Assembly (NCBI RefSeq): GCF_016482785.1
Contig: NZ_JAEMXM010000008.1
Coordinates: 171,591-235,590, forward strand
Source: Paenibacillus alkalitolerans
GTDB lineage: Bacteria; Bacillota; Bacilli; Paenibacillales; YIM-B00363
Direction of reading: 5' to 3'
DNA: 64,000 nucleotides
Shown here: positions 56,399 through 64,000 of the stretch, one piece after another
Layout of the letters: each line of letters begins with the position of its first letter
Position numbering within the stretch: position 1 is the stretch's first letter
Notes under the pieces: generated by a model
Databases searched by the model: none
The model's input: only the letters and a program-made list of their open reading frames with translations
What the model was told of the DNA's origin: nothing
Translations under genes and position numbers: made by a program

Positions 56399-56430
56399 GT
56401 CGCCCGCCTTGCGCGGGCGTGGATTGAAAC
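56399..56430. CRISPR. Solitary type I-C-like CRISPR repeat
   Basis: A single 32-bp unit beginning GTCGCCCGCC and ending GTGGATTGAAAC. It has the stem CGCCCGC/GCGGGCG and the 3' tail GTGGATTGAAAC characteristic of type I-C repeats. Only one copy is in the window, with no second repeat, spacers or cas genes. It lies 9 bp after rho and 40 bp before the radical SAM gene. There is no T-run, so it is not an intrinsic terminator. Confidence 0.7.
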
Positions 56431-56470
56431 AAACGTCTGAAACGAGATTGTATTTCTAGAGGTGTTACTC

Positions 56471-57724
56471 ATGCGTCTGGTTTACGCCGACGAACAAGGC
56501 AACGTGTATGATCATCCGGATTACGCAGGCTTGGGGCGAAACGGCGACGTCGTAACGGAAATTATGGACGACGAATTGATTCCGCTGCCCGAAGGCGCGA
56601 CGCTCGTCTCTCTTCCCGGAACCAGGCCCGTCGGCATCCGCATCGATAACGATGCGATGGAACGATTGAGCGAGGATGAGGTATACGCTGTCGGTGCGCT
56701 CTTGCCCCAGGGCTACACACGGCTGCTGCTGCCGGGTTACGTAAAGCGCCCGGGAGCCGAAGCGCTGCCGCTGTTCGGTTATTCCGCCGTAGTCTGGAAG
56801 GAGGACGGCTTCTACGTCGCCGCCAGGCAATCGGACGATCCGGAGAAGTGGAACCCGGCGAATTGCGATTTGGATGCTTTGGAAGCAGGAGTGAAGAGGC
56901 TGACGGAAGCGTATCCCGATAATCGTCTGTACAAGCATCTGTCGCACTGCGCTCTGGGATATGAGTGTTTGACTGCATCCAATACGTTCCTGCAGCGCTG
57001 GGAAGGCGCGGTGCCGGTATCTTTCTCCTGCAATGCCGGCTGCTTCGGCTGTATTTCCGAACAACCCGATGACAGCGAGTTTCCGGCTCCGCAAACAAGG
57101 CTCCAATTCAAACCGACGGCGGATGAGATCGTTGAAATCATGATGGAGCATCTGAGAACGCCGGAGAGCATCATCTCTTTCGGCCAAGGCTGCGAAGGGG
57201 AACCTTCGACGCAAGCCGCCATCATTGTCGAAGCGATGAAGAGGGTCAGACAGCGGACAAGCATCGGATACATCAACATCAACACGAACGCCGGGCTAAC
57301 GGACCATATTCGCGCAATCGTCGATGCCGGACTCGATCTGATGCGCGTCAGCACGATCAGCGCGCTCGACGATCACTATAACGCTTACTATCGTCCGCGC
57401 GGATATACACTGGCCAATGTCGAGAAGTCATTGACTTATGCGGCGGATAAAGGCGTGCACACCTCCATTAATTACTTGATCTTCCCCGGAGTAACCGACC
57501 GGGAGGAGGAGCTTGAAGCGATGATCGGGTTTGCCCGGCGGACGAAATTAAAGCTGATTCAGTTAAGAAATCTCAATATCGACCCGGAAAGCTATCTCGC
57601 GCTCATTCCTAAAGCCAAAGGGCAACTATTGGGAATGAAACAAGCGATTGAATTGCTTGAAGCGGAGCTGCCGGATGTCATGATCGGTTCGTATACCCAC
57701 ATTCCGCCGAAAGCGGTAAAGTAA
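56471..57724 (+). CDS. Radical SAM protein of unknown substrate, rho-linked
   Basis: A 417-residue protein. The first about 170 residues contain no known motif (DEQGNVYDHPDYAGLGRNG). The radical SAM core follows: iron-sulfur motif C-NAG-C-FG-C in VSFSCNAGCFGC (about residue 179), then IISFGQGCEGEPS and INTNAGLTDHIRAIVDAGLDLMRVSTIS. ATG 56471 has AGAGGTG 7 bases upstream. It lies between rho and rpmE where other Firmicutes have no such gene that I recall. Function unknown. Confidence 0.82.
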   Translation: MRLVYADEQGNVYDHPDYAGLGRNGDVVTEIMDDELIPLPEGATLVSLPGTRPVGIRIDNDAMERLSEDEVYAVGALLPQGYTRLLLPGYVKRPGAEALPLFGYSAVVWKEDGFYVAARQSDDPEKWNPANCDLDALEAGVKRLTEAYPDNRLYKHLSHCALGYECLTASNTFLQRWEGAVPVSFSCNAGCFGCISEQPDDSEFPAPQTRLQFKPTADEIVEIMMEHLRTPESIISFGQGCEGEPSTQAAIIVEAMKRVRQRTSIGYININTNAGLTDHIRAIVDAGLDLMRVSTISALDDHYNAYYRPRGYTLANVEKSLTYAADKGVHTSINYLIFPGVTDREEELEAMIGFARRTKLKLIQLRNLNIDPESYLALIPKAKGQLLGMKQAIELLEAELPDVMIGSYTHIPPKAVK

Positions 57725-57738
57725 CTCCAGCGGAACTG

Positions 57739-57767
57739 TTGCAATTGTAGAGGGGCCGTGTTACAAT
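57739..57767 (+). promoter_or_regulatory. Sigma-A promoter of rpmE
   Basis: TTGCAA (57739-57744), 17-bp spacer, TACAAT (57762-57767), 72 bp before the rpmE start codon. Confidence 0.7.
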
Positions 57768-57839
57768 AACGAACGCATGTATTTTAACTCTGGATCGCAA
57801 GGGAAATTACAGATTCAGGGCGGAAAGAGGTGAATCCAC

Positions 57840-58037
57840 GTGAAAGAAGCAATTCAACCGAAATATCACGTGACTACGGTTACTTGCGCTTGCGGCAACT
57901 CCTTTGAAACCGGATCCGTAAAGCCGAACCTTCGGGTCGAAATTTGCTCCGTTTGCCATCCGTTCTTTACGGGCAAGCAGAAGTTTGTCGACGCCGGCGG
58001 ACGTGTGGATAAATTCAAGAAGAAATACGGTATCTAA
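57840..58037 (+). CDS. rpmE: 50S ribosomal protein L31 (zinc-binding form)
   Basis: A 65-residue L31 with four zinc-coordinating residues in CACGNSF and CSVCHPF (CxC...CxxC). The C-terminal [25 protein letters not shown] is typical. GTG start with AAGAGGTG upstream. The zinc-bearing version is made under zinc-sufficient conditions in Bacillus. Confidence 0.95.
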   Translation: MKEAIQPKYHVTTVTCACGNSFETGSVKPNLRVEICSVCHPFFTGKQKFVDAGGRVDKFKKKYGI

Positions 58038-58103
58038 GATTTTCCAAGCATCGTTAGGCGCCTTTCGCGGGGATAATATCCGTGGGAGGTGTCTTTTTCT
58101 TTT

Positions 58104-58475
58104 ATGAGAGCACGAATACTCGCATTGGGAGCTTTCGCCGCCGTCTTGCTGCTTAACGGCTGCGGCGCCGACCGGAATGTCGAATCGCACTACAACCAAG
58201 ACGGTTATATGGGATTGAGCGATTCCAATCCGAATTTCAGAACGAATCCGACCCATCACAATTATAAGAAAGACCGCCAATTGATGCGTCAGGCGCTGCG
58301 CGAGATGGGCTTGGATAAGCGATCGACCATCGTGATCAACGGTCCGGAAGTGACTGTCACCATACACCTTAATGAAGATGTTTCCGGCGAAGAGGCGGAA
58401 GCGATTCGTTGGGACGCTTATTCGTTACTGAAAGGCAATAATCCGCGTTACAATTATAATATTCTCGTGGAATAA
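58104..58475 (+). CDS. Small lipoprotein, YhcN/YlaJ-like
   Basis: A 123-residue protein with a lipoprotein signal: hydrophobic ILALGAFAAVLLL and lipobox LNGC (Cys at about 20). The mature part includes RQALREMGLDKRSTIVINGPEVTVTIHL, resembling YhcN/YlaJ sporulation lipoproteins of Bacilli in length and layout. ATG 58104 has GGGAGGTG upstream; GTG 58089 overlaps that site. Function inferred only by resemblance. Confidence 0.7.
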   Translation: MRARILALGAFAAVLLLNGCGADRNVESHYNQDGYMGLSDSNPNFRTNPTHHNYKKDRQLMRQALREMGLDKRSTIVINGPEVTVTIHLNEDVSGEEAEAIRWDAYSLLKGNNPRYNYNILVE

Positions 58476-58500
58476 GCGTTTGCCAACTTTCGTCAACCGC

Positions 58501-58529
58501 TTGAACTTCACACGAAGATCGGCTATACT
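58501..58529 (+). promoter_or_regulatory. Promoter of the SRP RNA gene
   Basis: TTGAAC at 58501-58506 and TATACT at 58524-58529 with a 17-bp spacer; transcription would begin near 58535-58537, the first bases of the RNA stem. Confidence 0.75.
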
Positions 58530-58534
58530 GAAGT

Positions 58535-58634
58535 TCGGTCGGGTCCCCCGCAATGGGTGCCTATGAACCCGGTCAGGTCCGGAAGGAAGCAGCCGTAAGT
58601 AGGAAGTCTCATGTGCCGGGGGTTGCCTGGCCTC
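58535..58634 (+). ncRNA. ffs: Signal recognition particle RNA, short (4.5S-type) form
   Basis: The universally conserved Ffh-binding hairpin is seen: GGTCAGGTCCGG, GGAAGGAAGCAGCC, then GTAAG. The outer helix pairs CCCCCG (58545-58550) with CGGGGG (58617-58622) and GGTC (58537) with GGCC (58629). Promoter TATACT (58524) directly precedes it and a terminator follows. It lacks the Alu domain of the about 270-nt B. subtilis scRNA. It lies before dnaX as in Bacillales. Confidence 0.9.
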
Positions 58635-58652
58635 ATGTTGGAAGAATCAGAG

Positions 58653-58685
58653 AACACTTTGCTGAGGAAGCGAAGTGTTTTTTTG
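58653..58685 (+). terminator. Terminator of the SRP RNA gene
   Basis: AACACTT..GCT pairs with AGC.AAGTGTT and runs into TTTTTTT. Confidence 0.88.
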
Positions 58686-58798
58686 TCATTACGGGAGGAA
58701 AATCAATAAAAAAGGCGAATTGTACTGGAACAGTCATGCTTTACCATATTTGCCGGAATGGAGCTTTTGCACGGACTTCCGCGGAAGGTGGTGCCAAC

Positions 58799-60232
58799 TT
58801 GCTGCAGGCGAAACAATGGACATTGCTTACAAAGTTTGAAGCGTTCGATAAGCAAATCGAACGTTTTTTTCGCAGTTCTCCTCTTTTGATCGATAGAGGC
58901 GGGTATATCGTTAGGGTTCAAACCGAATTGGCCGCTTTCTTGGGGTACGATGTTGAAGAATTGGAAGGGAAACATTTTTCCTCCATCTTCCTCTACCCCG
59001 CTGCAATCGCTGAGTTGACTCAATCGGCAGCCGGTCCCGCGTTTCCAAGCGCAAGTCTTATCGATAAATACGGCACCGTACATACAAGCGACTACTCCGT
59101 ATTCCTTATCGGCGGTGATAACGGTCAGGGTGGGTCGGTCGTTGCGCTGCACGATTTGGGCGGAGACAGCAAGATGAATTTGCTGCAGCGGTTTGCCGGT
59201 TCGTTCATCCGGGACATTAATCTGGGAGTTATTTTGATCGATACCAACTTTCTGCTTGTTGATATAAGCGATATGGCATGCCGCGTACTCGGTTTTGAAA
59301 GGGATAAAGTACTGGGCCGCCCGATGGAAGAAGTTTTCGCTTCGGTTCCTTCCGAGCACCGGTTAGTCCAACGGACGATCTTGGACGGGGTCGTCGTTAA
59401 AAATCATGCCGTTTCATGGACCAACAATCAAGAACGGCACGAATTGCTCATGGACTCGAACCTGTTGAAGGACAGGGCGGGCCGGACGGTCGGAGCATAT
59501 GTGATGTTTAAGGACGTGTCCAATTTAAGATCTCTGGAACAGCAGGTGCAGCGCAGCGACAGGCTTGCCATGATCGGACAAATCGCCGCGGGTACGGCGC
59601 ATGAAATCCGAAATCCGCTTACTTCAATTAAAGGATTCCTGCAAGTGTTGAAAAACACATTGAAGGATAACGGAATGGACAAGGAATACGGGTATACGGA
59701 GCTCATGCTGAAGGAAATCGACAGAATCAATGAGCTGGTCAGCGAGTTTCTGCTCCTTAGCAAACCCCGCAACGCCACCTTGACTAAAGTCAATGTCGCT
59801 GAAGTAATAAGGGATATTTTGCCGATCATTAATAATGAGGCGATATTGCACGGAGTAACCGTCGAGTACCAATCATCACTCGACATGCCGTTCGTTGTGG
59901 CGGATCGCGAACTGCTGAAGCAAGTGTTTATCAACATTAGCAAGAACGGCATTGAAGCGATGGGAGCGGAAGGAGGGGTCTTGACGATTACGGAGAAGAT
60001 GGATGGGGAAGGGCAAAGGCTGAACGTGTTCATACAAGACAGCGGACCGGGAATTCCGGCGTTCTTGATCGACAAAATCTTCGATCCGTTCTTCACCACC
60101 AAAGAGCAAGGGACCGGACTCGGATTGTCGGTGTGCCAACGGATCATCCACGATATCGGGGGTACAATCAGAGTATCTTCCAAGGGCTACGGAACCATAT
60201 TCATCGTATCGATCCCTTGCACAGGATCATAA
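58799..60232 (+). CDS. PAS-domain sensor histidine kinase, sporulation-kinase-like
   Basis: A 477-residue cytosolic kinase without transmembrane segments. Two PAS-type sensor regions (about 10-130, IDRGGYIVRVQTELAAFLGY; and 130-250, GVILIDTNFLLVDISDMACRVLG), then HisKA with His268 in GTAHEIRNPLTS and an HATPase_c with N (FINISKNGIEAM), G1 (DSGPGIP), F (FDPFFTTKEQGTGLGLS) boxes. Architecture and solitary state resemble KinA/KinE-type phosphorelay kinases that feed Spo0F. TTG at 58799 with GGAAGGTGGTG upstream is the likely start; ATG at 58738 is an alternative. Confidence 0.87.
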   Translation: MLQAKQWTLLTKFEAFDKQIERFFRSSPLLIDRGGYIVRVQTELAAFLGYDVEELEGKHFSSIFLYPAAIAELTQSAAGPAFPSASLIDKYGTVHTSDYSVFLIGGDNGQGGSVVALHDLGGDSKMNLLQRFAGSFIRDINLGVILIDTNFLLVDISDMACRVLGFERDKVLGRPMEEVFASVPSEHRLVQRTILDGVVVKNHAVSWTNNQERHELLMDSNLLKDRAGRTVGAYVMFKDVSNLRSLEQQVQRSDRLAMIGQIAAGTAHEIRNPLTSIKGFLQVLKNTLKDNGMDKEYGYTELMLKEIDRINELVSEFLLLSKPRNATLTKVNVAEVIRDILPIINNEAILHGVTVEYQSSLDMPFVVADRELLKQVFINISKNGIEAMGAEGGVLTITEKMDGEGQRLNVFIQDSGPGIPAFLIDKIFDPFFTTKEQGTGLGLSVCQRIIHDIGGTIRVSSKGYGTIFIVSIPCTGS

Positions 60233-60265
60233 AAGCGGCAGCCGGCTTCGGCAGCCGCTTTTTCG
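60231..60265 (+). terminator. Terminator of the kinase gene
   Basis: AAAGCGGC pairs with GCCGCTTT, loop contains a second GCCGG/CGGC hairpin, then TTTTC; it overlaps the stop codon. Confidence 0.85.
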
Positions 60266-60569
60266 TTGAAAAACATCCTCTACCTCTCGGTCGCTCATCC
60301 TTGAATTACTTCGATAGAAGTTTTTCTTAACGATATAGAATTTATAAGTTTTCTGCATCGGCAGGAAATGAGTAAATTCTATACCAAGAAAAACATCCTC
60401 TACATCGCGGTCGCTCATCCCTGAATTACTTCGATAGAAGTTTTTCTTAACGATATAGAATTTATAAGTTTTCTGCATCGGCAGGAAATGAGTAAATTCT
60501 ATACCAAGAAAAACATCCTCTACATCGCGGTCGCTCATCCCTGAATTACTTCGATAGAAGTTTTTCTTA
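60266..60569. repeat. A-B-A-B-A mosaic of family-A hairpins
   Basis: Three A units (60266-60329, 60386-60449, 60506-60569) alternate with two B spacers of 56 bp bounded by ATAGAATTTATA and TAAATTCTATACC. The period is exactly 120 bp. A units carry GGTCGCTCATCC and end GAAGTTTTTCTT. The minus strand is open over part of this because 120 is divisible by 3, but coding is unlikely. Confidence 0.92.
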
Positions 60570-60589
60570 TGGTGCGGAACTGTTATAAT

Positions 60590-61060
60590 AAGAAAAGCTT
60601 TCATCGAAGTACATTCAATGAAGCAGGTACGTCGAGTAGAGGAAGCTTTTCTTGCGAGATCAGGATGACTGCCTTTGGAACATATCTGTGATCTCTAAAG
60701 AAAAGCTTTCATCGAAGTACAGTCAATGAAGCAGGTACGTCGATTAGAGGAAGCTTTTCTTGCGAGATCAGGATGACTGCCTTTGGAACATATCTGTGAT
60801 CTCTAAAGAAAAGCTTTCATCGAAGTACATTCAATGAAGCAGGTACGTCGATTAGAGGAAGCTTTTCTTGCGAGATCAGGATGACTGCCTTTGGAACATA
60901 TCTGTGATCTCTAAAGAAAAGCTTTCATCGAAGTACATTCAATGAAGCAGGTACGTCGATTAGAGGAAGCTTTTCTTGCGAGATCAGGATGACTGTCTTT
61001 GAAACATATCTGTGATCTCTAAAAAAAAGCTTTGATCGAACTACATTCAAGTAAGCATTC
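60590..61060. repeat. Tandem array of inverse family-A hairpins with D spacers
   Basis: Units start AAGAAAAGCTTTC at 60590, 60698, 60806 and 60914, with a decayed fifth at 61022; period exactly 108 bp. Read on the minus strand each unit (CTTCCTCTA, ATCG.CGT, TTGAATGTACTTCGAT) aligns with family A, so this is the same repeat in opposite orientation. The 44-bp spacer D has GAGATCA/TGATCTC as its own hairpin. The decayed unit ends 11 bp before the dnaX start. Confidence 0.9.
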
Positions 61061-61071
61061 GAGGGGATTTT

Positions 61072-62859
61072 ATGGCCCGCATGGCTTTGTACCGCTTATG
61101 GCGGTCCCAGACGTTCGAGCACGTCGTCGGACAAAGGCATATAACGCAGACGCTGCAAAATTCGCTTCGGGAAAACCGGCTTTCGCATGCGTACTTGTTT
61201 ACAGGCCCTCGCGGGACTGGAAAAACAAGCACCGCGAAGATTTTGGCCAAAGCGGTCAATTGCGAACGGGGGCCTGCGGCCGAACCGTGCAACGAATGCG
61301 GTGCCTGCAAGCGCATTACGTCCGGCGCCTGCATCGACGTGAACGAATTTGACGCTGCATCCAATCGGGGCGTAGAGGAAATACGCGATATCCGGGATAA
61401 GGTCAAATATGCTCCGACCGAAGTGAAATATAAAGTTTATATCATCGACGAGGTTCACATGCTGACGACGGAAGCGTTCAACGCTCTGCTGAAGACGTTG
61501 GAGGAACCGCCGGAACATGTGGTGTTCGTATTGGCGACTACCGAACCGCATAAAGTTCCCGCCACAATCCATTCCCGCTGTCAGCGCTTCGATTTTCGCC
61601 GCATTAGTCCATCGGAACAAACGGCGTGGATGCGGCGCATATGCGAAGACGAAGGCATAACGGCGGACGAAGATGCGCTTGCGTTGATTGCGCGGCTGTC
61701 CGACGGCGGAATGCGCGATGCGCTGAGCTTGCTTGACCAGGCCGTGTCTTTCACCGGGAACAGCGTAACGTACGACGGCGTCGTCGCCATGACCGGCGGA
61801 GTCGCGATCGAGCAATACGGCGCTCTTGCAGCCGCCTTGTCCGAGCGGGACGTTGCTTTCGTGCTTGAGTTCGTCGACCGGTTGATGCGGGAAGGAAAGA
61901 GCGCCGACAAATGCCTTGAAGGATTTTTGACGTATCTGCGCGATTTGCTTCTGGTTAAGCTGGTCCCGAATTCGACGGCGGTGAACGAACGGTTGTCCGG
62001 AGCGGAAGCGGCCCGGTTAGGCGAAGTGGCGGGCAGGTTTACCCATGAGCGTCTATTTCGCATGGTTGACATCGTCAACGGCTATCTGGGCGAAATGCGC
62101 TATGCGGCGCAACCGCAAACGATGCTTGAGGTTGCTTTGCTCAAGCTTTGCGCTGCAGAAGCTGCAGGAGCGGCCGTCGAGCTTAGCGCCGCGGCCGCGG
62201 AAGCCGTCGGCAATCAAGCGACTGCGGACTTGGCTGCGGAGCTGCGGCGTCTGGCGGCGCGCGTCGAGCGGCTCGAAGCGCGGAGCGCAACCGCGTCCGC
62301 GGCTGCGTCCGGATCGGCCGGCGCTTCGCAAATCGCGGCGCCCGCGCCGGCAAGGCCGCCGGCAGCCGTTTCGCGAGCCGTCTCCGGCAAGACGCCCGCT
62401 GCGCTTGCCGCGTTCATTGCGGCGAAGGGCTCGCCGGAATATCGCAGCGTCGCTTCCGAATGGGCCCGTATACTCAGCCGTGTGAAAGAGCGCAAAATAA
62501 CGGTTCATGCTTGGCTGGTAGACGGGGAACCCGTATCGCTGTCGGACGATGTCGTTCTCGTGGCGTTCAAGAATACGATCCACCGGGAAACGACCGAAAA
62601 ACCCGTAAACAAAGAACTGATCGAAAGCGTCCTCGCCGAAACGTTAGGCAAACCGTACCGGCTGGCGACGCTGATGCTTTCCGAATGGGAAGCCGCGTCG
62701 GAGACGGCGGCGGGAGCGGCTTCCGGCACCGCCGGACAAACCGAAGAGTTCGAGCTCGTTTCGGACGGCGAAGGAGAAGAAGGAAAGTCTTATAAAGAAA
62801 AGTGGATCAACGAGGCGATAGAGTTGTTTGGCGAGGATATCGTTGTGGTGAAAGAGTGA
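61072..62859 (+). CDS. dnaX: DNA polymerase III subunit gamma/tau
   Basis: A 595-residue clamp loader subunit. Walker A GPRGTGKTS (45-53), zinc Cys64, 73, 76, 79, Walker B IIDEVHM (124-130), sensor SRCQRFDF; C-terminal domains III and V (FIAAKGSPEYRSVASEWARILSRVKERKITVHAWL). The ribosome site is GAGGGGA, within the fading repeat unit. No A-rich slippery heptamer suited to frameshifting was seen, so one product is expected. Confidence 0.95.
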   Translation: MARMALYRLWRSQTFEHVVGQRHITQTLQNSLRENRLSHAYLFTGPRGTGKTSTAKILAKAVNCERGPAAEPCNECGACKRITSGACIDVNEFDAASNRGVEEIRDIRDKVKYAPTEVKYKVYIIDEVHMLTTEAFNALLKTLEEPPEHVVFVLATTEPHKVPATIHSRCQRFDFRRISPSEQTAWMRRICEDEGITADEDALALIARLSDGGMRDALSLLDQAVSFTGNSVTYDGVVAMTGGVAIEQYGALAAALSERDVAFVLEFVDRLMREGKSADKCLEGFLTYLRDLLLVKLVPNSTAVNERLSGAEAARLGEVAGRFTHERLFRMVDIVNGYLGEMRYAAQPQTMLEVALLKLCAAEAAGAAVELSAAAAEAVGNQATADLAAELRRLAARVERLEARSATASAAASGSAGASQIAAPAPARPPAAVSRAVSGKTPAALAAFIAAKGSPEYRSVASEWARILSRVKERKITVHAWLVDGEPVSLSDDVVLVAFKNTIHRETTEKPVNKELIESVLAETLGKPYRLATLMLSEWEAASETAAGAASGTAGQTEEFELVSDGEGEEGKSYKEKWINEAIELFGEDIVVVKE

Positions 62860-62894
62860 CATTTTTCAAAAAAACATAAAGAGGTGCTTGAGGT

Positions 62895-63224
62895 ATGATG
62901 CGTGGCGGCGGAATGGGAAATATGAATCAAATGATGAAGCAAGTGAAGAAAATGCAAGAACAAATGATGAAAGCGCAGGAAGAGCTTCAGAACAAGACGG
63001 TTGAAGGCACGGCAGGCGGCGGTGTCGTCAGCGTTACGATGAGCGGCGACAAGAAAGTGTTGGACGTCAAGATTAAGCCGGAAGCGGTCGATCCGGACGA
63101 CGTCGATATGCTGCAGGATCTTGTATTGACTGCAGTGAATGACGCGCTGACAAAAGCCGACGAACTGGCAAACCAAGATCTGGGACGATTCACGGGCGGC
63201 ATGAACATCCCGGGTCTGTTCTAA
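62895..63224 (+). CDS. ybaB: YbaB/EbfC family nucleoid-associated protein
   Basis: A 109-residue DNA-binding protein with a Met/Gln-rich helix ([25 protein letters not shown]), central beta-sheet ([21 protein letters not shown]) and a second helix. It lies between dnaX and recR as yaaK does in B. subtilis. Ribosome sites AAGAGGTG and GAGGT precede ATG 62895/62898. Confidence 0.93.
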   Translation: MMRGGGMGNMNQMMKQVKKMQEQMMKAQEELQNKTVEGTAGGGVVSVTMSGDKKVLDVKIKPEAVDPDDVDMLQDLVLTAVNDALTKADELANQDLGRFTGGMNIPGLF

Positions 63225-63236
63225 GGAGCGTATCCG

Positions 63237-63836
63237 TTGTATTATCCGGAACCGATTGCCAAACTTATAGATTCCTTCTCCCGCCTTCCGGGTGTCGGTC
63301 CGAAGACGGCCGCTCGGCTTGCGTTTTACGTGTTGCGGATGAAAGAAGAAGATGTCATTGAATTTGCTAAGGCGCTCGTGAACGTGAAGCGGAATTTGCA
63401 ATATTGCTCCGTTTGCTGCAACATTACGGACACGGATCCATGCCGTATTTGTTCGGACCGCAACAGGGACCGCTCCGTCATTTGCGTTGTGCAAGAAGCG
63501 AAAGATCTTGTAGCGATGGAGCGCACGAAGGAATTTCACGGAATGTACCACGTGCTTCAAGGGGCGATCTCGCCGATGGAGGGTGTCGGACCCGACGATA
63601 TACGCGTGGCGGAGCTTCTGAAGCGGTTGGCCGATGACGAGGTGCAGGAGCTGATCCTGGCGACGAATCCGAATATTGAAGGTGAAGCGACATCTATGTA
63701 TTTGTCCCGGCTGATCAAGCCTTTCGGGCTGAAAGTAACGCGCATCGCTCACGGTTTGCCGGTGGGCGGCGATTTGGAGTATGCGGATGAGGTCACGTTG
63801 TCCAAGGCGTTGGAAGGCCGAAGGGAATTGGTGTGA
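63237..63836 (+). CDS. recR: Recombination protein RecR
   Basis: A 199-residue recombination mediator acting with RecO and RecF. N-terminal HhH ([13 protein letters not shown]), zinc finger Cys57, 60, 69, 72, TOPRIM domain ([29 protein letters not shown]). TTG start with AAGGAG overlapping the ybaB stop. Confidence 0.95.
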   Translation: MYYPEPIAKLIDSFSRLPGVGPKTAARLAFYVLRMKEEDVIEFAKALVNVKRNLQYCSVCCNITDTDPCRICSDRNRDRSVICVVQEAKDLVAMERTKEFHGMYHVLQGAISPMEGVGPDDIRVAELLKRLADDEVQELILATNPNIEGEATSMYLSRLIKPFGLKVTRIAHGLPVGGDLEYADEVTLSKALEGRRELV

Positions 63837-63861
63837 TTCTGCCTGTTCATATGAGTATTCG

Positions 63862-63890
63862 AAGGAGCCTGCGGGCTCCTTTTTTTTTTT
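63862..63890 (+). terminator. Terminator of the dnaX-ybaB-recR operon
   Basis: AAGGAGCC pairs with GGCTCCTT followed by ten T residues. Confidence 0.93.
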
Positions 63891-64000
63891 GTTTGTCCTC
63901 CGGCCGTTTCTCTTGTTTGATCAGTCGCCGAGTTTCAGCAAACCTTTGTATCGGATTTGAGCGGATTTAGATGGCTGAAAGTCGGTGACTAGGTGCAGTG

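Noticed and set aside
56399..56430. Reading the CRISPR-like unit as the rho terminator
   Set aside because: The stem is followed by GTGGATTGAAAC with no T-run, so intrinsic termination is not supported.
60227..60604. Minus-strand frame of 125 codons with a 40-residue repeat
   Set aside because: It is simply the translation of the 120-bp A-B repeat and lacks a ribosome site.
61072..62859. Programmed frameshift in dnaX producing gamma
   Set aside because: No suitable A-rich slippery heptamer with a downstream stem was found in the middle of the gene.

Overview
The window is a chromosomal stretch of an endospore-forming, flagellated Gram-positive bacterium, most likely a Paenibacillaceae (Paenibacillus/Cohnella type). 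The evidence is gene content and order. Several blocks match the Bacillus subtilis chromosome: ywhD-pbpG-speE-speB, ywiB-argS, rpoE-pyrG-spo0F-fba-murA-rho-rpmE, and SRP RNA-dnaX-ybaB-recR. Spo0F and a YjcZ-type peptide point to sporulation, and an SLH-anchored exoenzyme and motAB to a motile Gram-positive. Base composition is moderate to GC-rich. No rRNA, tRNA, prophage or insertion sequence was recognised.

Layout. 1-8.5 kb: an M6 immune-inhibitor-A-type protease, an aldo/keto reductase, three repeat clusters (including eleven 81-bp tandem units), a YjcZ-type peptide, an SPL-family radical SAM protein and an SLH-anchored 5'-nucleotidase. 8.6-14.6 kb: catalase behind a promoter carrying Fur-like and PerR-like boxes, then a 31-residue leader peptide with an attenuator in front of a BmrC/BmrD-type heterodimeric ABC exporter. 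14.7-17.1 kb: three evenly spaced palindromes, YozB, a FrnE/DsbA-like protein and guanine deaminase. 17.2-24.9 kb: a cyclic-di-GMP-I riboswitch with its own terminator in front of a complete Tad/Flp pilus operon (DUF192, flp, prepilin peptidase, tadE, tadG-like, cpaB, cpaE, cpaF, tadB, tadC). 25-35 kb: trhO, motAB, pterin dehydratase, sulfurtransferase, a hydrolase whose 5' end carries a stop codon, small accessory genes, and a cyclic-di-AMP riboswitch ahead of an NlpC/P60 hydrolase. 35.5-49 kb: membrane protein, M1 peptidase, ywhD, pbpG, speEB, AlkX/YcaQ-like protein, AraC regulator, ywiB-argS and an intracellular-type subtilase. 49.6-63.9 kb: the core block rpoE to recR, with a reiterative-transcription-type pyrG attenuator, a solitary type I-C-like CRISPR repeat after rho, a short SRP RNA, a PAS sensor kinase, and an 800-bp mosaic of hairpin repeats before dnaX.

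The recurring theme is RNA-level control: two nucleotide-second-messenger riboswitches, a leader-peptide attenuator and a nucleotide-sensing attenuator. Alongside these sits a family of about 65-bp hairpin repeats, present about ten times in both orientations. I call it A; the array before dnaX holds A in inverse orientation with a different spacer. Functions are read from motifs and synteny; no database search was possible.
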